Assembly: GCF_009651005.1 (NCBI RefSeq)
Contig: NZ_WHVW01000006.1
Location: 1-64,000, forward strand
Direction of reading: 5' to 3'
DNA length: 64,000 nucleotides
From: Sporosarcina obsidiansis
Lineage (GTDB): Bacteria > Bacillota > Bacilli > Bacillales_A > Planococcaceae
Part shown: piece after piece, positions 50,844 to 60,291 of the stretch
Position numbering within the stretch: the first letter of the stretch is position 1
Layout of the letters: the number at the start of each line of letters is the position of its first letter
Made by a program: the position numbers and the translations under genes
The notes under the pieces: model-generated
Databases searched by the model: none
What the model was told of the DNA's origin: nothing
What the model saw: the letters and a program-made list of their open reading frames with translations, nothing else

Positions 50844-51923
50844 ATGAAAAAGGGAAAATTATTTCTATTTTTAACTCTATTGGTAATGATGCTAGTTGCA
50901 GCAGGTTGCAGTGATTCGAAAGACTCAGATGGAAGCGCAGATTCTTCAGCTGACAAAGGAAAGGAATTTAAAGTAGGTTTTGCGATTAAGACGCAGGACT
51001 CTCCGTACTTTGTTTCACTAGTAGATGCTGTTAAAGAATATGGCGAGGCAGAAGGTTGGAAGGTTACTGTTCTAGATGCTGGCGGCGATACGAGTAAAGA
51101 GGCAGAAAATATGGAGACTTTTATTTCACAAGGTGTAGATTTAATATACCTTGATGCAGTAGAACCAGATGCTGTCATTCCTAGTATCAACAAAGCAGCA
51201 GAAGCAGGTATCGGTGTGATCAACTTAGACAGTGGTGTTGGTGAAGAAGCAAAAGATATTACAACTGTTTACTCAGATAACAAGCAGAACGGGCGCTTAG
51301 TCGGTCTTGCATATGCAGAAAAAATGGGCGATGAAGAAATCGTTTCGATCGTATTAAGTGGAGCAAAAGGAAATGTTGCGGGTACTGAGCGACGTACAGG
51401 TTTATTCGCAGGGATTCTTGAAGGGAAGCTAGGCGTATCAGAAGAAGAAGCTTGGGAATTGTCTGAAGAGTTAGATTCCCAATTGGCTTCAAAAGGTAAA
51501 GCGAAAAATGAAGAAGCTAAATTTTCAGTTGTAGGACAAGGCTGGGGAAGCTGGACAGAAGAAGACGGTTTGAAAGCTGCTGAAGACTTGATTACGGCGA
51601 ATTCAAATATTACAACTGTATTAGGTGAGAATGATCAGATGTTATTCGGTGCAATGACAGCGCTTAAAAATGCCAACAAAGATAATGTTGATATTGTTGC
51701 AGCGGCTGATGGTGCTGTCGAAGCATATGACCTGATTAAAGAAGGTAAATATTTTGCAACAGGTGAAAACAGTCCTTACAAAGTAGCGGAACTTGGTATT
51801 AAAATTGGTAAAGAAATCTTAGTGGATGGTAAAGATCCTGAAAGCTATGATGAAATTACTATGACAGAACCGGCAGCGGTTACGAAGGACAATGTTGATG
51901 AATATTATGAATTCGGATTCTAA
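50844..51923 (+). CDS. sugar ABC transporter substrate-binding lipoprotein (RbsB-like)
   Basis: A 359-residue periplasmic-binding-protein-type lipoprotein. MKKGKLFLFLTLLVMMLVAA leads to the lipobox AAGC (Cys ~22), followed by a Ser/Asp-rich linker and a type I (RbsB/Peripla_BP_4) fold: FKVGFAIKTQDSPYF, FISQGVDLIYLDAVEPDA and AEAGIGVINLDSG. The insertion around residues 195-225 makes it longer than RbsB. It binds the imported sugar or polyol. A GGGGG ribosome site precedes it and a terminator follows. Confidence 0.92.
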   Translation: MKKGKLFLFLTLLVMMLVAAGCSDSKDSDGSADSSADKGKEFKVGFAIKTQDSPYFVSLVDAVKEYGEAEGWKVTVLDAGGDTSKEAENMETFISQGVDLIYLDAVEPDAVIPSINKAAEAGIGVINLDSGVGEEAKDITTVYSDNKQNGRLVGLAYAEKMGDEEIVSIVLSGAKGNVAGTERRTGLFAGILEGKLGVSEEEAWELSEELDSQLASKGKAKNEEAKFSVVGQGWGSWTEEDGLKAAEDLITANSNITTVLGENDQMLFGAMTALKNANKDNVDIVAAADGAVEAYDLIKEGKYFATGENSPYKVAELGIKIGKEILVDGKDPESYDEITMTEPAAVTKDNVDEYYEFGF

Positions 51924-51958
51924 TTAATCCGGATGAACCGTATTTGAAAATCTTTATA

Positions 51959-51993
51959 AGAAATCCTCCTGATTTTACTAGGAGGATTTCTTC
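51959..51993 (+). terminator. hairpin between binding-protein and ATPase genes
   Basis: AAATCCTCCT and AGGAGGATTT form a perfect 10-bp stem with a 9-nt loop and a short T-rich tail. Such hairpins typically let the binding protein be made in excess over the membrane parts. Confidence 0.75.
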
Positions 51994-52031
51994 TTCAGAT
52001 GTTTTAAGCGGAAGAAAGGAGAACTATAACT

Positions 52032-53513
52032 GTGCCCTCTAATTATATTGTAGAAATGAATCATATATCTAAACACTTTGGAGGCGTTAAGGCGCTTGAA
52101 AATGTTCACTTAAATGTTGTGGAAGGTGAAATTCATGCTTTAATAGGTGAAAATGGTGCAGGGAAATCTACACTGATGAAGATTCTGGCAGGTGCTTACA
52201 CGAAGGATGAAGGAACAATTATAATAGACGGAAAAGAAGCGACAGTTTTCTCTCCAAGATCAATGATTGACATGGGCGTTTCAGTTATTTACCAGGAATT
52301 TATGTTGGCTCCTGATCTAACTGTGGCTGAAAATATATTTATCGACAAGTTAAGTAATTCTGGTTTAATGATAAATTGGAAAGATTTGAAAAGAAGAGCA
52401 AAAGAACAGCTGGAAAAAATAGGATTCGGTCATATTAGTCCAGACAAAAAGGTAGGAGAGCTGAGCGTAGCCTACCAACAAATCGTAGAAATTTGTAAGT
52501 GTCTTGCAAAAGATTCGAAAGTCCTTGTTTTTGATGAGCCGACTGCTGTTCTAACACATTCAGAAACTGAGAAGCTATTGGAACTAATTATGCGACTCAA
52601 AAAGAGCGGCGTAACGATTGTCTATATTTCACATCGTTTAGAAGAATTATTTGCAATTAGTGATAAGATTACTGTTTTAAAAGATGGGAAATATGTTGAT
52701 ACAGTTGAAACTTCATGTATGACAAAAGAAGAATTAGTTACTTTGATGGTCGGAAGAGAAATTAGCCAGTTGTTTCCCGAAAGAGATAGTGAATTTGGTG
52801 AAGAAATACTTAAAGTAGAAAATCTTAGCACTGCTGATTTAGTTAAGGATGTCTCATTTACATTACGTAAAGGAGAAGTTTTAGGTTTCAGTGGTCTGGT
52901 AGGTTCAGGTCGTACAGAAACGATGCGTGCAATATTCGGGATAGACCGAAAAACAAGTGGAAAAATAACTTATTTCAATGAAGAAGTAAATATTAAAAGT
53001 CCAAAACAAGCAATAAAATTAGGAATAGGACTTTTACCAGAAGATCGAAAAAAACAAGGCTTGCTTTTACAGCAGTCTATTAGAATAAATACATCTTTAG
53101 TTTTTCAGCAAACAGATGGCGTGATTAATCATCAAAAAGAGAAAAAGCAAGTTGTTGAATTATTGGCTCAGATTGCAACGAAATATGGTTCTACAGAAGA
53201 CAATGTAGATAGCCTGAGTGGTGGGAATCAACAGAAAGTAGCTCTAGCTAAATGGTTAGCTATAGATACAAAAGTGATTATTTTGGATGAACCTACACGT
53301 GGGGTAGATGTTGGAGCCAAAACAGAAATCTATAAAATCATCAATAAATTATCTGAGCAAGGTGTTGGAATCATTATTATTTCATCTGAAATGGCTGAAA
53401 TCATCGGAACTTGTGATCGAGTTATCGTGATGCGCGAGGGTGAAATAGCAGGTGAACTACCAAAGGATCAGATGAGTGAAAATAACATGATTAAGTTAGC
53501 TATGGGGGTTTAA
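52032..53513 (+). CDS. sugar ABC transporter ATP-binding protein, two-domain (RbsA-like)
   Basis: A 493-residue fused double ATPase. Domain 1 has Walker A GENGAGKST (~38-46) and Walker B VLVFDEPTAVLT; its signature is LSVAYQQ rather than LSGGQ. Domain 2 starts near residue 255, with Walker A-like GLVGSGRTET, the signature LSGGNQQK and Walker B VIILDEPTRGVD. This matches RbsA-type carbohydrate importers, where one site is degenerate. Start GTG with GAAAGGAG upstream. Confidence 0.93.
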   Translation: MPSNYIVEMNHISKHFGGVKALENVHLNVVEGEIHALIGENGAGKSTLMKILAGAYTKDEGTIIIDGKEATVFSPRSMIDMGVSVIYQEFMLAPDLTVAENIFIDKLSNSGLMINWKDLKRRAKEQLEKIGFGHISPDKKVGELSVAYQQIVEICKCLAKDSKVLVFDEPTAVLTHSETEKLLELIMRLKKSGVTIVYISHRLEELFAISDKITVLKDGKYVDTVETSCMTKEELVTLMVGREISQLFPERDSEFGEEILKVENLSTADLVKDVSFTLRKGEVLGFSGLVGSGRTETMRAIFGIDRKTSGKITYFNEEVNIKSPKQAIKLGIGLLPEDRKKQGLLLQQSIRINTSLVFQQTDGVINHQKEKKQVVELLAQIATKYGSTEDNVDSLSGGNQQKVALAKWLAIDTKVIILDEPTRGVDVGAKTEIYKIINKLSEQGVGIIIISSEMAEIIGTCDRVIVMREGEIAGELPKDQMSENNMIKLAMGV

Positions 53514-53516
53514 TAA

Positions 53517-54476
53517 ATGGCAGATTTTAAAAAGAGAATCAATGTAAAGGAATTCATCATAAATAATAATACATTTATCATTTTGTTATTATTAATTGTT
53601 GTAAGTGCATTCCTTTCTGATTCATTTTTAACAACTATGAATTTACGCAATATCGCACTTCAACAAGCCGGTCCGATCCTGGTAGCTATTGGACTTCTGT
53701 ATGTAATCTTGGCAGGTGGCATTGATTTATCAGTTGGTTCCATCATGGCGGTGGGTGCAACGGTCTCTGCTCTTTTGATCACAGATATTGGCATGCACTT
53801 TTCACTTTCAATTGGAGTAGCTGTATTGATCGGTTTAGTCTTTGGACTATTTTCTGGGATACTGGTAGCCTATACAGGTATACAAGGATTCGTTGCAACA
53901 TTGGCAACTATGACGATTGCCAGGGGTGTCGCCTTTGTTATCACTGAGGGCAGACCTGTTAAAATTCAATCAGGTACGATCGATGTACTGGTTAGCAAAG
54001 ATTTTATGTATCCTATTATCTTGATAACTGTACTTCTTATTGTCGTATTTACGTTAGTACAGCGTTATACAGGATATGGACGAAAAGTTATTGCAATCGG
54101 TAGTAATGAAACTGCTGTCCAGTTAGCAGGTGTAAGAACAAAACGATATATTATGTCCACTTATGCATTGTCAGGAGCATTAGCTGCCTTGGCAGGGGCA
54201 TTTGTCGCAGCACGTTCATCTACTGGAAGTGCGACGGTCGGTATGGGACAAGAATTAGATGCAATTGCAGCAGTTGTAATTGGGGGAGCCAGCCTAATGG
54301 GAGGTCGAGGTTTCGTCTTAAATACTGTAGCAGGTGCTTTGATTCTAGGATTGATTGGGAACATCATGAACTTGATGGCAGTACCTTCATATCCACAAGA
54401 TATTATTAAAGGTGCTATTATTATTGCAGCAGTTTTATTACAGATCGTAACAAGCAAACGTGAACGTACGATTTAA
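53517..54476 (+). CDS. sugar ABC transporter permease (RbsC-like)
   Basis: A 319-residue integral membrane protein with about eight to ten hydrophobic helices. The motifs GGIDLSVGSIMAVGA (~80-94) and the conserved GGRGFVLNTVAGA region near the C-terminus identify the ribose-type (BPD_transp_2) permease family. A single permease gene is present, so it probably forms a homodimer. It starts 3 bp after the ATPase gene. Confidence 0.93.
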   Translation: MADFKKRINVKEFIINNNTFIILLLLIVVSAFLSDSFLTTMNLRNIALQQAGPILVAIGLLYVILAGGIDLSVGSIMAVGATVSALLITDIGMHFSLSIGVAVLIGLVFGLFSGILVAYTGIQGFVATLATMTIARGVAFVITEGRPVKIQSGTIDVLVSKDFMYPIILITVLLIVVFTLVQRYTGYGRKVIAIGSNETAVQLAGVRTKRYIMSTYALSGALAALAGAFVAARSSTGSATVGMGQELDAIAAVVIGGASLMGGRGFVLNTVAGALILGLIGNIMNLMAVPSYPQDIIKGAIIIAAVLLQIVTSKRERTI

Positions 54477-54501
54477 GTAACCGTATGAAAGGAGTGTTAA
54501 T

Positions 54502-55533
54502 TTGAAAACACTTATCGTTTCCACTAACGGAAAATTGGATGTAATAGAAATAGAAAAACCTGAAATTACTAGTAAGCAGGCATTGATTAAAACAATTTGT
54601 TGTGGGATTTGTGGAACGGATGCGACGATAGTTAATAGAACGTTTAAAGGTTTTGAGGAAGAACATTATCCTTTAATGCTTGGACATGAAGGGGTAGGGG
54701 AAGTAGTAGAAATTGGTGAAGATGTGACGAGCTTTCAAAAGGGTGATATCGTAATCTTGCCTTTTACCCCCCCTATAGATTGTCAAGGTCAATTACTGAA
54801 TTCAGGATGGGGATCCTTTAGCGAATACGGAATAGTGGATGATATAGCAGCATATGACAGAAATGAAATACCTGAAGCAGCTTTTGCTCAGAAAAAGCTT
54901 CCTGATTTTGTGGATAAATATGAAGCTCCTGTGTTAGTCACCTTACGTGAAGTGCTTAGTTCCATTAAATATTTTAACATCCAACCCACAGACGCAATTA
55001 TCGTCTACGGCAGTGGTCCTGTGGCTATGACATTTGTTAAGTTACTAAATTTGCTTGGTGTTAAAGAGATTACATCTATTGTAAGAAGTGAAAAGAAGCA
55101 AGCTTTGATGGAAGAGTTCGGAGCAAGTTCGGTGATCAATAGTTCGACAACAGACATTAAGGAACAGGTTTTCAAACAACATCCATCAGGTGTGAAATTC
55201 GTACTGGATGCAGTTGGTTCTGAAAAAATCATGAATGAAGCAATTGGCTTACTGAAAGACAGAGGCGAGATACTTTGCTATGGTGTACCTAAAGTAAATA
55301 GTATGCTGTTGAATTGGGATGATGCACCATATAATTGGAAGTTGAACTTTCAGCAAATGCCCTACAAAGAAGAAGAAGGCGAATGTCATGAACAAATCAT
55401 GGATTGGGTTTTGGAAGGGAAATTAAAATTGCGGGATTTCATCTCGGATTTCTATAGTTTTGAAGATATCCTTACAGCGTTCCAAGATTACCTAGACGGA
55501 AAAACCTTCAAAAAAGTTATTGTTAAATATTAA
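54502..55533 (+). CDS. zinc-binding alcohol dehydrogenase family protein
   Basis: A 343-residue MDR protein. The catalytic-zinc region ICCGICGTDATI (~31-42) and LGHEGVGEVVEIG (~60-72) are present, but the structural four-Cys lobe is missing; the matching region is TPPIDCQGQLLNSGWGSF. This layout resembles glucose dehydrogenase-like or aldose-type MDR enzymes. The Rossmann loop is VYGSGPVAMTFVK (~169-181). Start TTG with AAAGGAGTG. It would oxidise a sugar or polyol; the substrate is unknown. Confidence 0.88.
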   Translation: MKTLIVSTNGKLDVIEIEKPEITSKQALIKTICCGICGTDATIVNRTFKGFEEEHYPLMLGHEGVGEVVEIGEDVTSFQKGDIVILPFTPPIDCQGQLLNSGWGSFSEYGIVDDIAAYDRNEIPEAAFAQKKLPDFVDKYEAPVLVTLREVLSSIKYFNIQPTDAIIVYGSGPVAMTFVKLLNLLGVKEITSIVRSEKKQALMEEFGASSVINSSTTDIKEQVFKQHPSGVKFVLDAVGSEKIMNEAIGLLKDRGEILCYGVPKVNSMLLNWDDAPYNWKLNFQQMPYKEEEGECHEQIMDWVLEGKLKLRDFISDFYSFEDILTAFQDYLDGKTFKKVIVKY

Positions 55534-55552
55534 GTAATAGGTGGTGGATTTC

Positions 55553-56590
55553 ATGGAAATGAAGCAAGCTCTTATGACAGGACCAGGGAAAATAATTTAC
55601 AACCAGGTAAGTGTGCCGGATGTAGGAAACAAAGATATTAAGATTAAAATAAAGAAAATTGGTGTTTGTGGTTCGGATATACATGTGAATCATGGGAAAC
55701 ATCCTTATACCTCTTTTCCAGTAGTTCAGGGACATGAAGTTTCAGGAGAAGTAATTGAAGTCGGAAACGAAGTATCTAATTTTTCGAAGGGTGACAGAGT
55801 GACTGTCCAACCCCAAGAAGTGTGCGGAAAGTGTTTCCCTTGTCAGAATGGAATGTATCATGTATGTGAAGATCTGAAGGTCATGGGTTTCCAAACTACA
55901 GGTATGGCAAGCGAATTCTTTGTCGTCAATGAAAATAAAGTAACAATGCTGCCTGATTCAATAACATGGGATGAAGGTGCAATGGTAGAACCTCTGGCGG
56001 TTGCTATACATGCAGTGCAGAGAGTATCTGCAATTAAAAACAAAAATGTATTAGTGATCGGTGGAGGACCAATCGGAAATTTAGTTGCACAAACTGCTAA
56101 AGCATTCGGAGCAAGTTCTGTAGTAGTTTCTGAATTAAGTAAATCTCGTATTGATATAGCTGAAAAATGTGGTTTGAAAACAATCAATAGTTCTGAAGAA
56201 GAACTTTCGGAAGGCATACTTCGTAATTTTGGCGATCGGAAAGCAGATGTGATTTTCGAGTGTGTAGGTTCATCATACACTGTTGCACAAGCCATTGATG
56301 TTGCCCGTAAAGGAAGCACTGTAGTCATTGTAGGCGTTGTTTCAGACTTACCTCAAATCAATATGGGCTTCGTACAAGATCATGAATTGACGATCTTAGG
56401 CAGCGCTATGTATCAATCATCTGATTTTGATGATGCAGTTAAATTAATTGAAAAAGGTGAAATTCAGTTAGAAAAGCTGATTACAAATCATGTGGATTTT
56501 GACAACTATATTGACGCTTATTCCATAATCGATACGAAAAAAGATCAAGTCATGAAAGTGATGATTGATATGGAAGAGAGAAGTGAATAA
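55553..56590 (+). CDS. zinc-dependent medium-chain dehydrogenase, sorbitol/iditol dehydrogenase-like
   Basis: A 345-residue MDR enzyme from ATG 55553 (AGGTGG at 8 nt; a GTG at 55541 also opens the frame). Catalytic zinc VCGSDIHVNHG and GHEVSGEV, structural zinc Cys in CGKCFPCQNGMYHVC (~89-103) and the Rossmann loop VIGGGPIGNLVAQ are intact. Third MDR gene of the cluster, 19 bp after the second. A polyol-to-ketose oxidation is the most likely reaction. Confidence 0.88.
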   Translation: MEMKQALMTGPGKIIYNQVSVPDVGNKDIKIKIKKIGVCGSDIHVNHGKHPYTSFPVVQGHEVSGEVIEVGNEVSNFSKGDRVTVQPQEVCGKCFPCQNGMYHVCEDLKVMGFQTTGMASEFFVVNENKVTMLPDSITWDEGAMVEPLAVAIHAVQRVSAIKNKNVLVIGGGPIGNLVAQTAKAFGASSVVVSELSKSRIDIAEKCGLKTINSSEEELSEGILRNFGDRKADVIFECVGSSYTVAQAIDVARKGSTVVIVGVVSDLPQINMGFVQDHELTILGSAMYQSSDFDDAVKLIEKGEIQLEKLITNHVDFDNYIDAYSIIDTKKDQVMKVMIDMEERSE

Positions 56591-56591
56591 G

Positions 56592-57326
56592 ATGAACTAT
56601 CATATTTACCCCACTGAAGAAGAAGTGGATCAGGCGGCTGCCGAACTATTCATTAGCAGTATCAGAAATATAAAGAATCCTAAAGTCGGGCTTGCCACTG
56701 GAAGTACTCCTATAGGGCTTTATCAAAATTTGATAGCTGCATACCAAAAAGGTGAAATAAGCTTTAAAGGGGTAACGACTTATAATTTAGACGAATATAT
56801 AGGTCTGCCTGAAAGTCATCCATCTAGTTTTGCCTATTTCATGAATACAAAGCTATTAGATCATGTGGATATTCCTAAAGACTCCACCCATATACCACAA
56901 GGAGATGCAGATGATTCTTATGAAGAAGCTGAACGCTATGAACGTATTGTTCAATCAGCTGCTCCGTTAGACATCCAGTTACTTGGTGTGGGTATGAATG
57001 GGCATTTAGGTTTTAATGAACCTGATGATTATTTAACAAGTGAAACTCATATTGTTCAATTGTCGGAAACTACAAGACAAGCAAACGTAAAGGATTTCGA
57101 TTCGATTGATGAAGTGCCTAAAACTGCCATAACTATGGGCATGGGTACAATCATGAAAGCAAAGAAACTTCTCTTTTTCGCAAAGGGCATTGACAAGGCA
57201 GACATTATTCAACAGGTGTTGGAAGGACCCATCACAACGCAAGTACCAGCATCCATGCTGCAGTTACACGCAAATGTTCATGTGTTTCTTGATCAATCGG
57301 CCGCTTCGAAATTAAAGGATGTTTGA
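56592..57326 (+). CDS. glucosamine-6-phosphate deaminase family protein (NagB-like)
   Basis: A 244-residue protein of the NagB family from ATG 56592 (GGAAGAGAG upstream; an upstream in-frame ATG at 56565 lies inside the previous gene). GLATGSTPIGLYQ (~33-45), YNLDEYIGL with the catalytic Asp (~70), and GVGMNGHLGFNEP with His and Glu (~132-144) are present. NagB turns glucosamine-6-phosphate into fructose-6-phosphate and ammonia. In this setting an amino-sugar or an alternative sugar-phosphate isomerisation is possible. Confidence 0.87.
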   Translation: MNYHIYPTEEEVDQAAAELFISSIRNIKNPKVGLATGSTPIGLYQNLIAAYQKGEISFKGVTTYNLDEYIGLPESHPSSFAYFMNTKLLDHVDIPKDSTHIPQGDADDSYEEAERYERIVQSAAPLDIQLLGVGMNGHLGFNEPDDYLTSETHIVQLSETTRQANVKDFDSIDEVPKTAITMGMGTIMKAKKLLFFAKGIDKADIIQQVLEGPITTQVPASMLQLHANVHVFLDQSAASKLKDV

Positions 57327-57334
57327 ATGTCGTA

Positions 57335-57355
57335 ACATTATAATGTATTGTAAAA
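57335..57355. promoter_or_regulatory. palindrome with ATTGTAA half site upstream of the 57379 gene
   Basis: ACATTATAATGT (57335-57346) is a perfect palindrome overlapping ATTGTAAAAG (57346-57355), which repeats the half site seen at 43036 and 50791. It sits in the 52-bp gap before the second catabolic set. Confidence 0.45.
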
Positions 57356-57378
57356 GATAATCTAACTGAGGTGAACTT

Positions 57379-58323
57379 ATGAATAAAGTTTTGATAACAC
57401 CTAAATCCTTTCAGAAATTCAGAGAGAAACCTATCAAGATGCTTCAAGAAAAAGGATATGAAGTAATTGAAAATCAAACGGGACGTACATTAACTGAAGA
57501 TGAACTAATCGAGTATGGGAAAAGCGGGGTTGTTGGAGTAATTGTAGGTGTAGATCCCTTGCCTGCCTCCGTACTTACTAATTGCGATCAGTTAAAAGCA
57601 ATATCAAAATATGGTGTTGGAACAGATAATATTGATTTGGGTAAAGCTGACGAACTTGGAATCCAAGTTAGTAAAGCGATGGGTACGAATAATATATCGG
57701 TTGCGGAACTAGCGGTAGGTCTAATGTTTGAAAGCGCCAGAAAGTTATCTCAATCCGTACAGGCCGTTAAAAATTTTGGATGGGGTCGAACGATTGGCTC
57801 AGAATTGACCGGCAAAAAAGTTGCACTCATTGGAGGCGGTCAAATAGGGAAAGAAGTAGCTAAAAGATGTCGCGGCCTTCAGATGGAAGTATCTATATAC
57901 GATCCTTATTTTAATGACGACTCATTTTTAATTGAGTTTGGTGTTAGCCGTTCTGAAAGTTTAGATGACTTGTTAGCCGACGCAGACTTTGTGTCTCTAC
58001 ACTTACCTGTAACAGATGATACTAAACACATCATGAATGCAAAGACACTTAGCCAAATGAAAGAAACTGCTATTTTGATTAATACAGCCAGGGGAGAATT
58101 GGTAGACGAAAAAGCCCTCCTTTCTGCTCTTCAAAATGGGGAAATTGCCGTAGCAGCACAAGATGTTTATTCTCAGGAACCACCTGAACAAGGAGATTCT
58201 TTGGTTTCATTGCCTAACTTCATACTTACTCCCCATATTGGTGCCTTTACTAATGAAGCGGTTGAAAGAATGGCTATCGTATCGACAGAAAATCTTATTA
58301 CGATGCTACAAGGTAATGAATAA
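57379..58323 (+). CDS. D-isomer-specific 2-hydroxyacid dehydrogenase (phosphoglycerate dehydrogenase-like)
   Basis: A 314-residue NAD-dependent dehydrogenase. The NAD loop GGGQIGKEVAKRC (~152-164), the KYGVGTDNID segment (~75), the catalytic Arg in INTARGELVDE (~235-245), Glu in DVYSQEPP and His in LTPHIGAFT are all in place. There is no C-terminal ACT domain, so it is the short form, more likely acting on a sugar-acid than in serine synthesis. First gene after a short gap with a palindrome. Confidence 0.9.
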   Translation: MNKVLITPKSFQKFREKPIKMLQEKGYEVIENQTGRTLTEDELIEYGKSGVVGVIVGVDPLPASVLTNCDQLKAISKYGVGTDNIDLGKADELGIQVSKAMGTNNISVAELAVGLMFESARKLSQSVQAVKNFGWGRTIGSELTGKKVALIGGGQIGKEVAKRCRGLQMEVSIYDPYFNDDSFLIEFGVSRSESLDDLLADADFVSLHLPVTDDTKHIMNAKTLSQMKETAILINTARGELVDEKALLSALQNGEIAVAAQDVYSQEPPEQGDSLVSLPNFILTPHIGAFTNEAVERMAIVSTENLITMLQGNE

Positions 58324-58325
58324 AT

Positions 58326-59294
58326 ATGAGTAAATCTACTGATGTTAAGCGACTCGTCACTGTGAATGGTGAGATTCTTTTATCAGATATGGGGATTTGC
58401 CACAGTCATGAACATTTATTTATAAAAAAAGGTCAACCTGAAAAACTTGACCCTGCTTTACTTTTAGATGATTTTGATAAAACAAAGGAAGAAGTATTGC
58501 GTTTTAAAGAGCTTGGCGGCAATACCATTGTGGATGCACAGCCAGTCGGCAGTGGAAGAAATGCCGACTGGCTTCAGAAGCTATCTGAAGAAACGGGTAT
58601 CAACATACTAGCTTCTACAGGTTTCCATAAACATGGCTTTTACAAAGAAGGTCATTGGATTAGAGAAAGTACTGAAACGGAGTTAGCTAAGCTATTCATT
58701 GATGAATTGGAAAATGGAATGTACTGCGATGGAGAAGAAAATTGGCCACGTCAGCAACTAAATGCCAAAGCTGGACTTATTAAAACAGCAGCAGGACTTG
58801 AAGGGACTGCTGGTTCATATTTTCCTCTATTCAAAGCAGCGGCTAGGGCGGCTTATGAAACCAATACGTCTATAATGACTCATACTGAATTAGGTTACAA
58901 TGCGTTGGAACAAATTAAATTGTACACAGATCTTGGTATAAAAGAAGAGAAATTAATCGTATGTCATTTGGATCGTAAAATGGACAATGCAGATTACCTT
59001 CTCTATGTAGCTAGTACAGGAGTGTATCTAGAACTCGATACGATCGGAAGATTTAAGTACCATTCCGATGAAGAGGAAGTCTCGTTGATATCTAAACTCA
59101 TCAATAATGGTTATGAGGATCAACTGTTGTTAGGTCTTGATACTACACGAAAAAGAATGAAGAGCTATGGAGGATCGATCGGTTTAGAACATTTGCAAGG
59201 AAAGTTCTTGCCTATTCTAGAGAAGGCAGGCATCACTAAGGTGCAAATCCACAAGATGATGCATACTAATCCGGCAAAAGCCTTTAGTAAATAA
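58326..59294 (+). CDS. phosphotriesterase-family hydrolase (probable sugar lactonase)
   Basis: A 322-residue amidohydrolase of the PTE/Php family (COG1735). Metal ligands are visible: HSHEH (~25-29), Lys in KAGLIKTA (~153, the carboxylated bridge), His in IMTHTE (~187), His in VCHLDR (~215) and Asp in GLDTTR (~274). Characterised members near sugar genes hydrolyse phosphorylated aldono-lactones, so a lactonase step is a fair inference. It starts two bases after the previous stop. Confidence 0.85.
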   Translation: MSKSTDVKRLVTVNGEILLSDMGICHSHEHLFIKKGQPEKLDPALLLDDFDKTKEEVLRFKELGGNTIVDAQPVGSGRNADWLQKLSEETGINILASTGFHKHGFYKEGHWIRESTETELAKLFIDELENGMYCDGEENWPRQQLNAKAGLIKTAAGLEGTAGSYFPLFKAAARAAYETNTSIMTHTELGYNALEQIKLYTDLGIKEEKLIVCHLDRKMDNADYLLYVASTGVYLELDTIGRFKYHSDEEEVSLISKLINNGYEDQLLLGLDTTRKRMKSYGGSIGLEHLQGKFLPILEKAGITKVQIHKMMHTNPAKAFSK

Positions 59295-59312
59295 TTAAGA
59301 GGAAGTGTTGAC

Positions 59313-60260
59313 ATGGATATAAGATCACTTGAAAAAGCAACTGTACCAACGATGTACTTTATTGGTGTGACTACTACAAAATCTTCTATTATGAAACTTT
59401 TTCCTGAGTGGGCCAAGGAGTTAGGTTTAGAGAATGCAGTACTAAAAGGGATTGATATGGAAATCCATGCAGATCCTGAAGATTATCGAACGGTAGTAAA
59501 TTTCATAAAAAACGATCCGCTTTCAATGGGGGCACTTGTAACAACGCATAAAATTGATTTATATGATGCTGCTAAAGACTTGTTTGATTATCTTGATCCA
59601 TTCGCTAAGATGTTCGGTGAATTATCTTCTATTTCGAAGAAAGACGGACAGTTGCATGGCCATGCGAAAGATCCAATATCTAGCGGTTTGGCGATGGAAA
59701 GTTTTTTGCCAGCTGCCTATTGGAATAAACATCAAGGGGAAGTATTTATCATCGGTGCAGGAGGCAGTGCTATAGCTATTTCAGCTTATTTATTGGATTT
59801 AAAGAACGGTGAAAACATTCCATCTAGAATTATAGTGGCAAACCGAAGTGAAAAAAGATTATTAGAAATTGAACGTATTATTAATGAAGTCAATCCAGAT
59901 GCACAAGTTGAATATCATTTAACTCCTGAAACAGAACAGAATGATGCATTGCTGGAAAGCCTACAACCATATTCGCTAGTCATCAATGCTACAGGACTTG
60001 GAAAAGATCGTCCTGGTTCGCCATTGACTAATGATGCGAAATTTCCTAAAGATAGCTTAGTATGGGAATTAAATTATCGTGGAGAACTAGACTTTATGCA
60101 TCAAGCATTAGCACAAAAAGACCATAAAAACTTACATGTAGAAGATGGCTGGATTTATTTCATCCATGGTTGGACACAAGTAGTTGCAGAAGTATTTGAC
60201 GTAGAGATTACCGGAAGTACGTTTGATGCAATTGAGAACTTATCTAATCAAATGAGATAA
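59313..60260 (+). CDS. shikimate dehydrogenase-like oxidoreductase
   Basis: A 315-residue protein with an AroE-like two-domain layout. The N-terminal domain has GALVTTHKIDLYD, in which the Lys (~75) corresponds to the catalytic Lys of AroE; the NAD(P) loop IIGAGGSAIAIS is at ~147-158, followed by VANRSEKRL; VINATGLGKDRPGSPL is a conserved C-terminal element. The N-terminal FIGVTTTKS replaces the usual shikimate-site S-x-S motif, so the substrate is probably not shikimate. In this cluster it may act on a sugar acid or inosose-like ketone. Confidence 0.82.
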   Translation: MDIRSLEKATVPTMYFIGVTTTKSSIMKLFPEWAKELGLENAVLKGIDMEIHADPEDYRTVVNFIKNDPLSMGALVTTHKIDLYDAAKDLFDYLDPFAKMFGELSSISKKDGQLHGHAKDPISSGLAMESFLPAAYWNKHQGEVFIIGAGGSAIAISAYLLDLKNGENIPSRIIVANRSEKRLLEIERIINEVNPDAQVEYHLTPETEQNDALLESLQPYSLVINATGLGKDRPGSPLTNDAKFPKDSLVWELNYRGELDFMHQALAQKDHKNLHVEDGWIYFIHGWTQVVAEVFDVEITGSTFDAIENLSNQMR

Positions 60261-60291
60261 GTAAAATAATAAAGAGAAGGATGATGATAAC

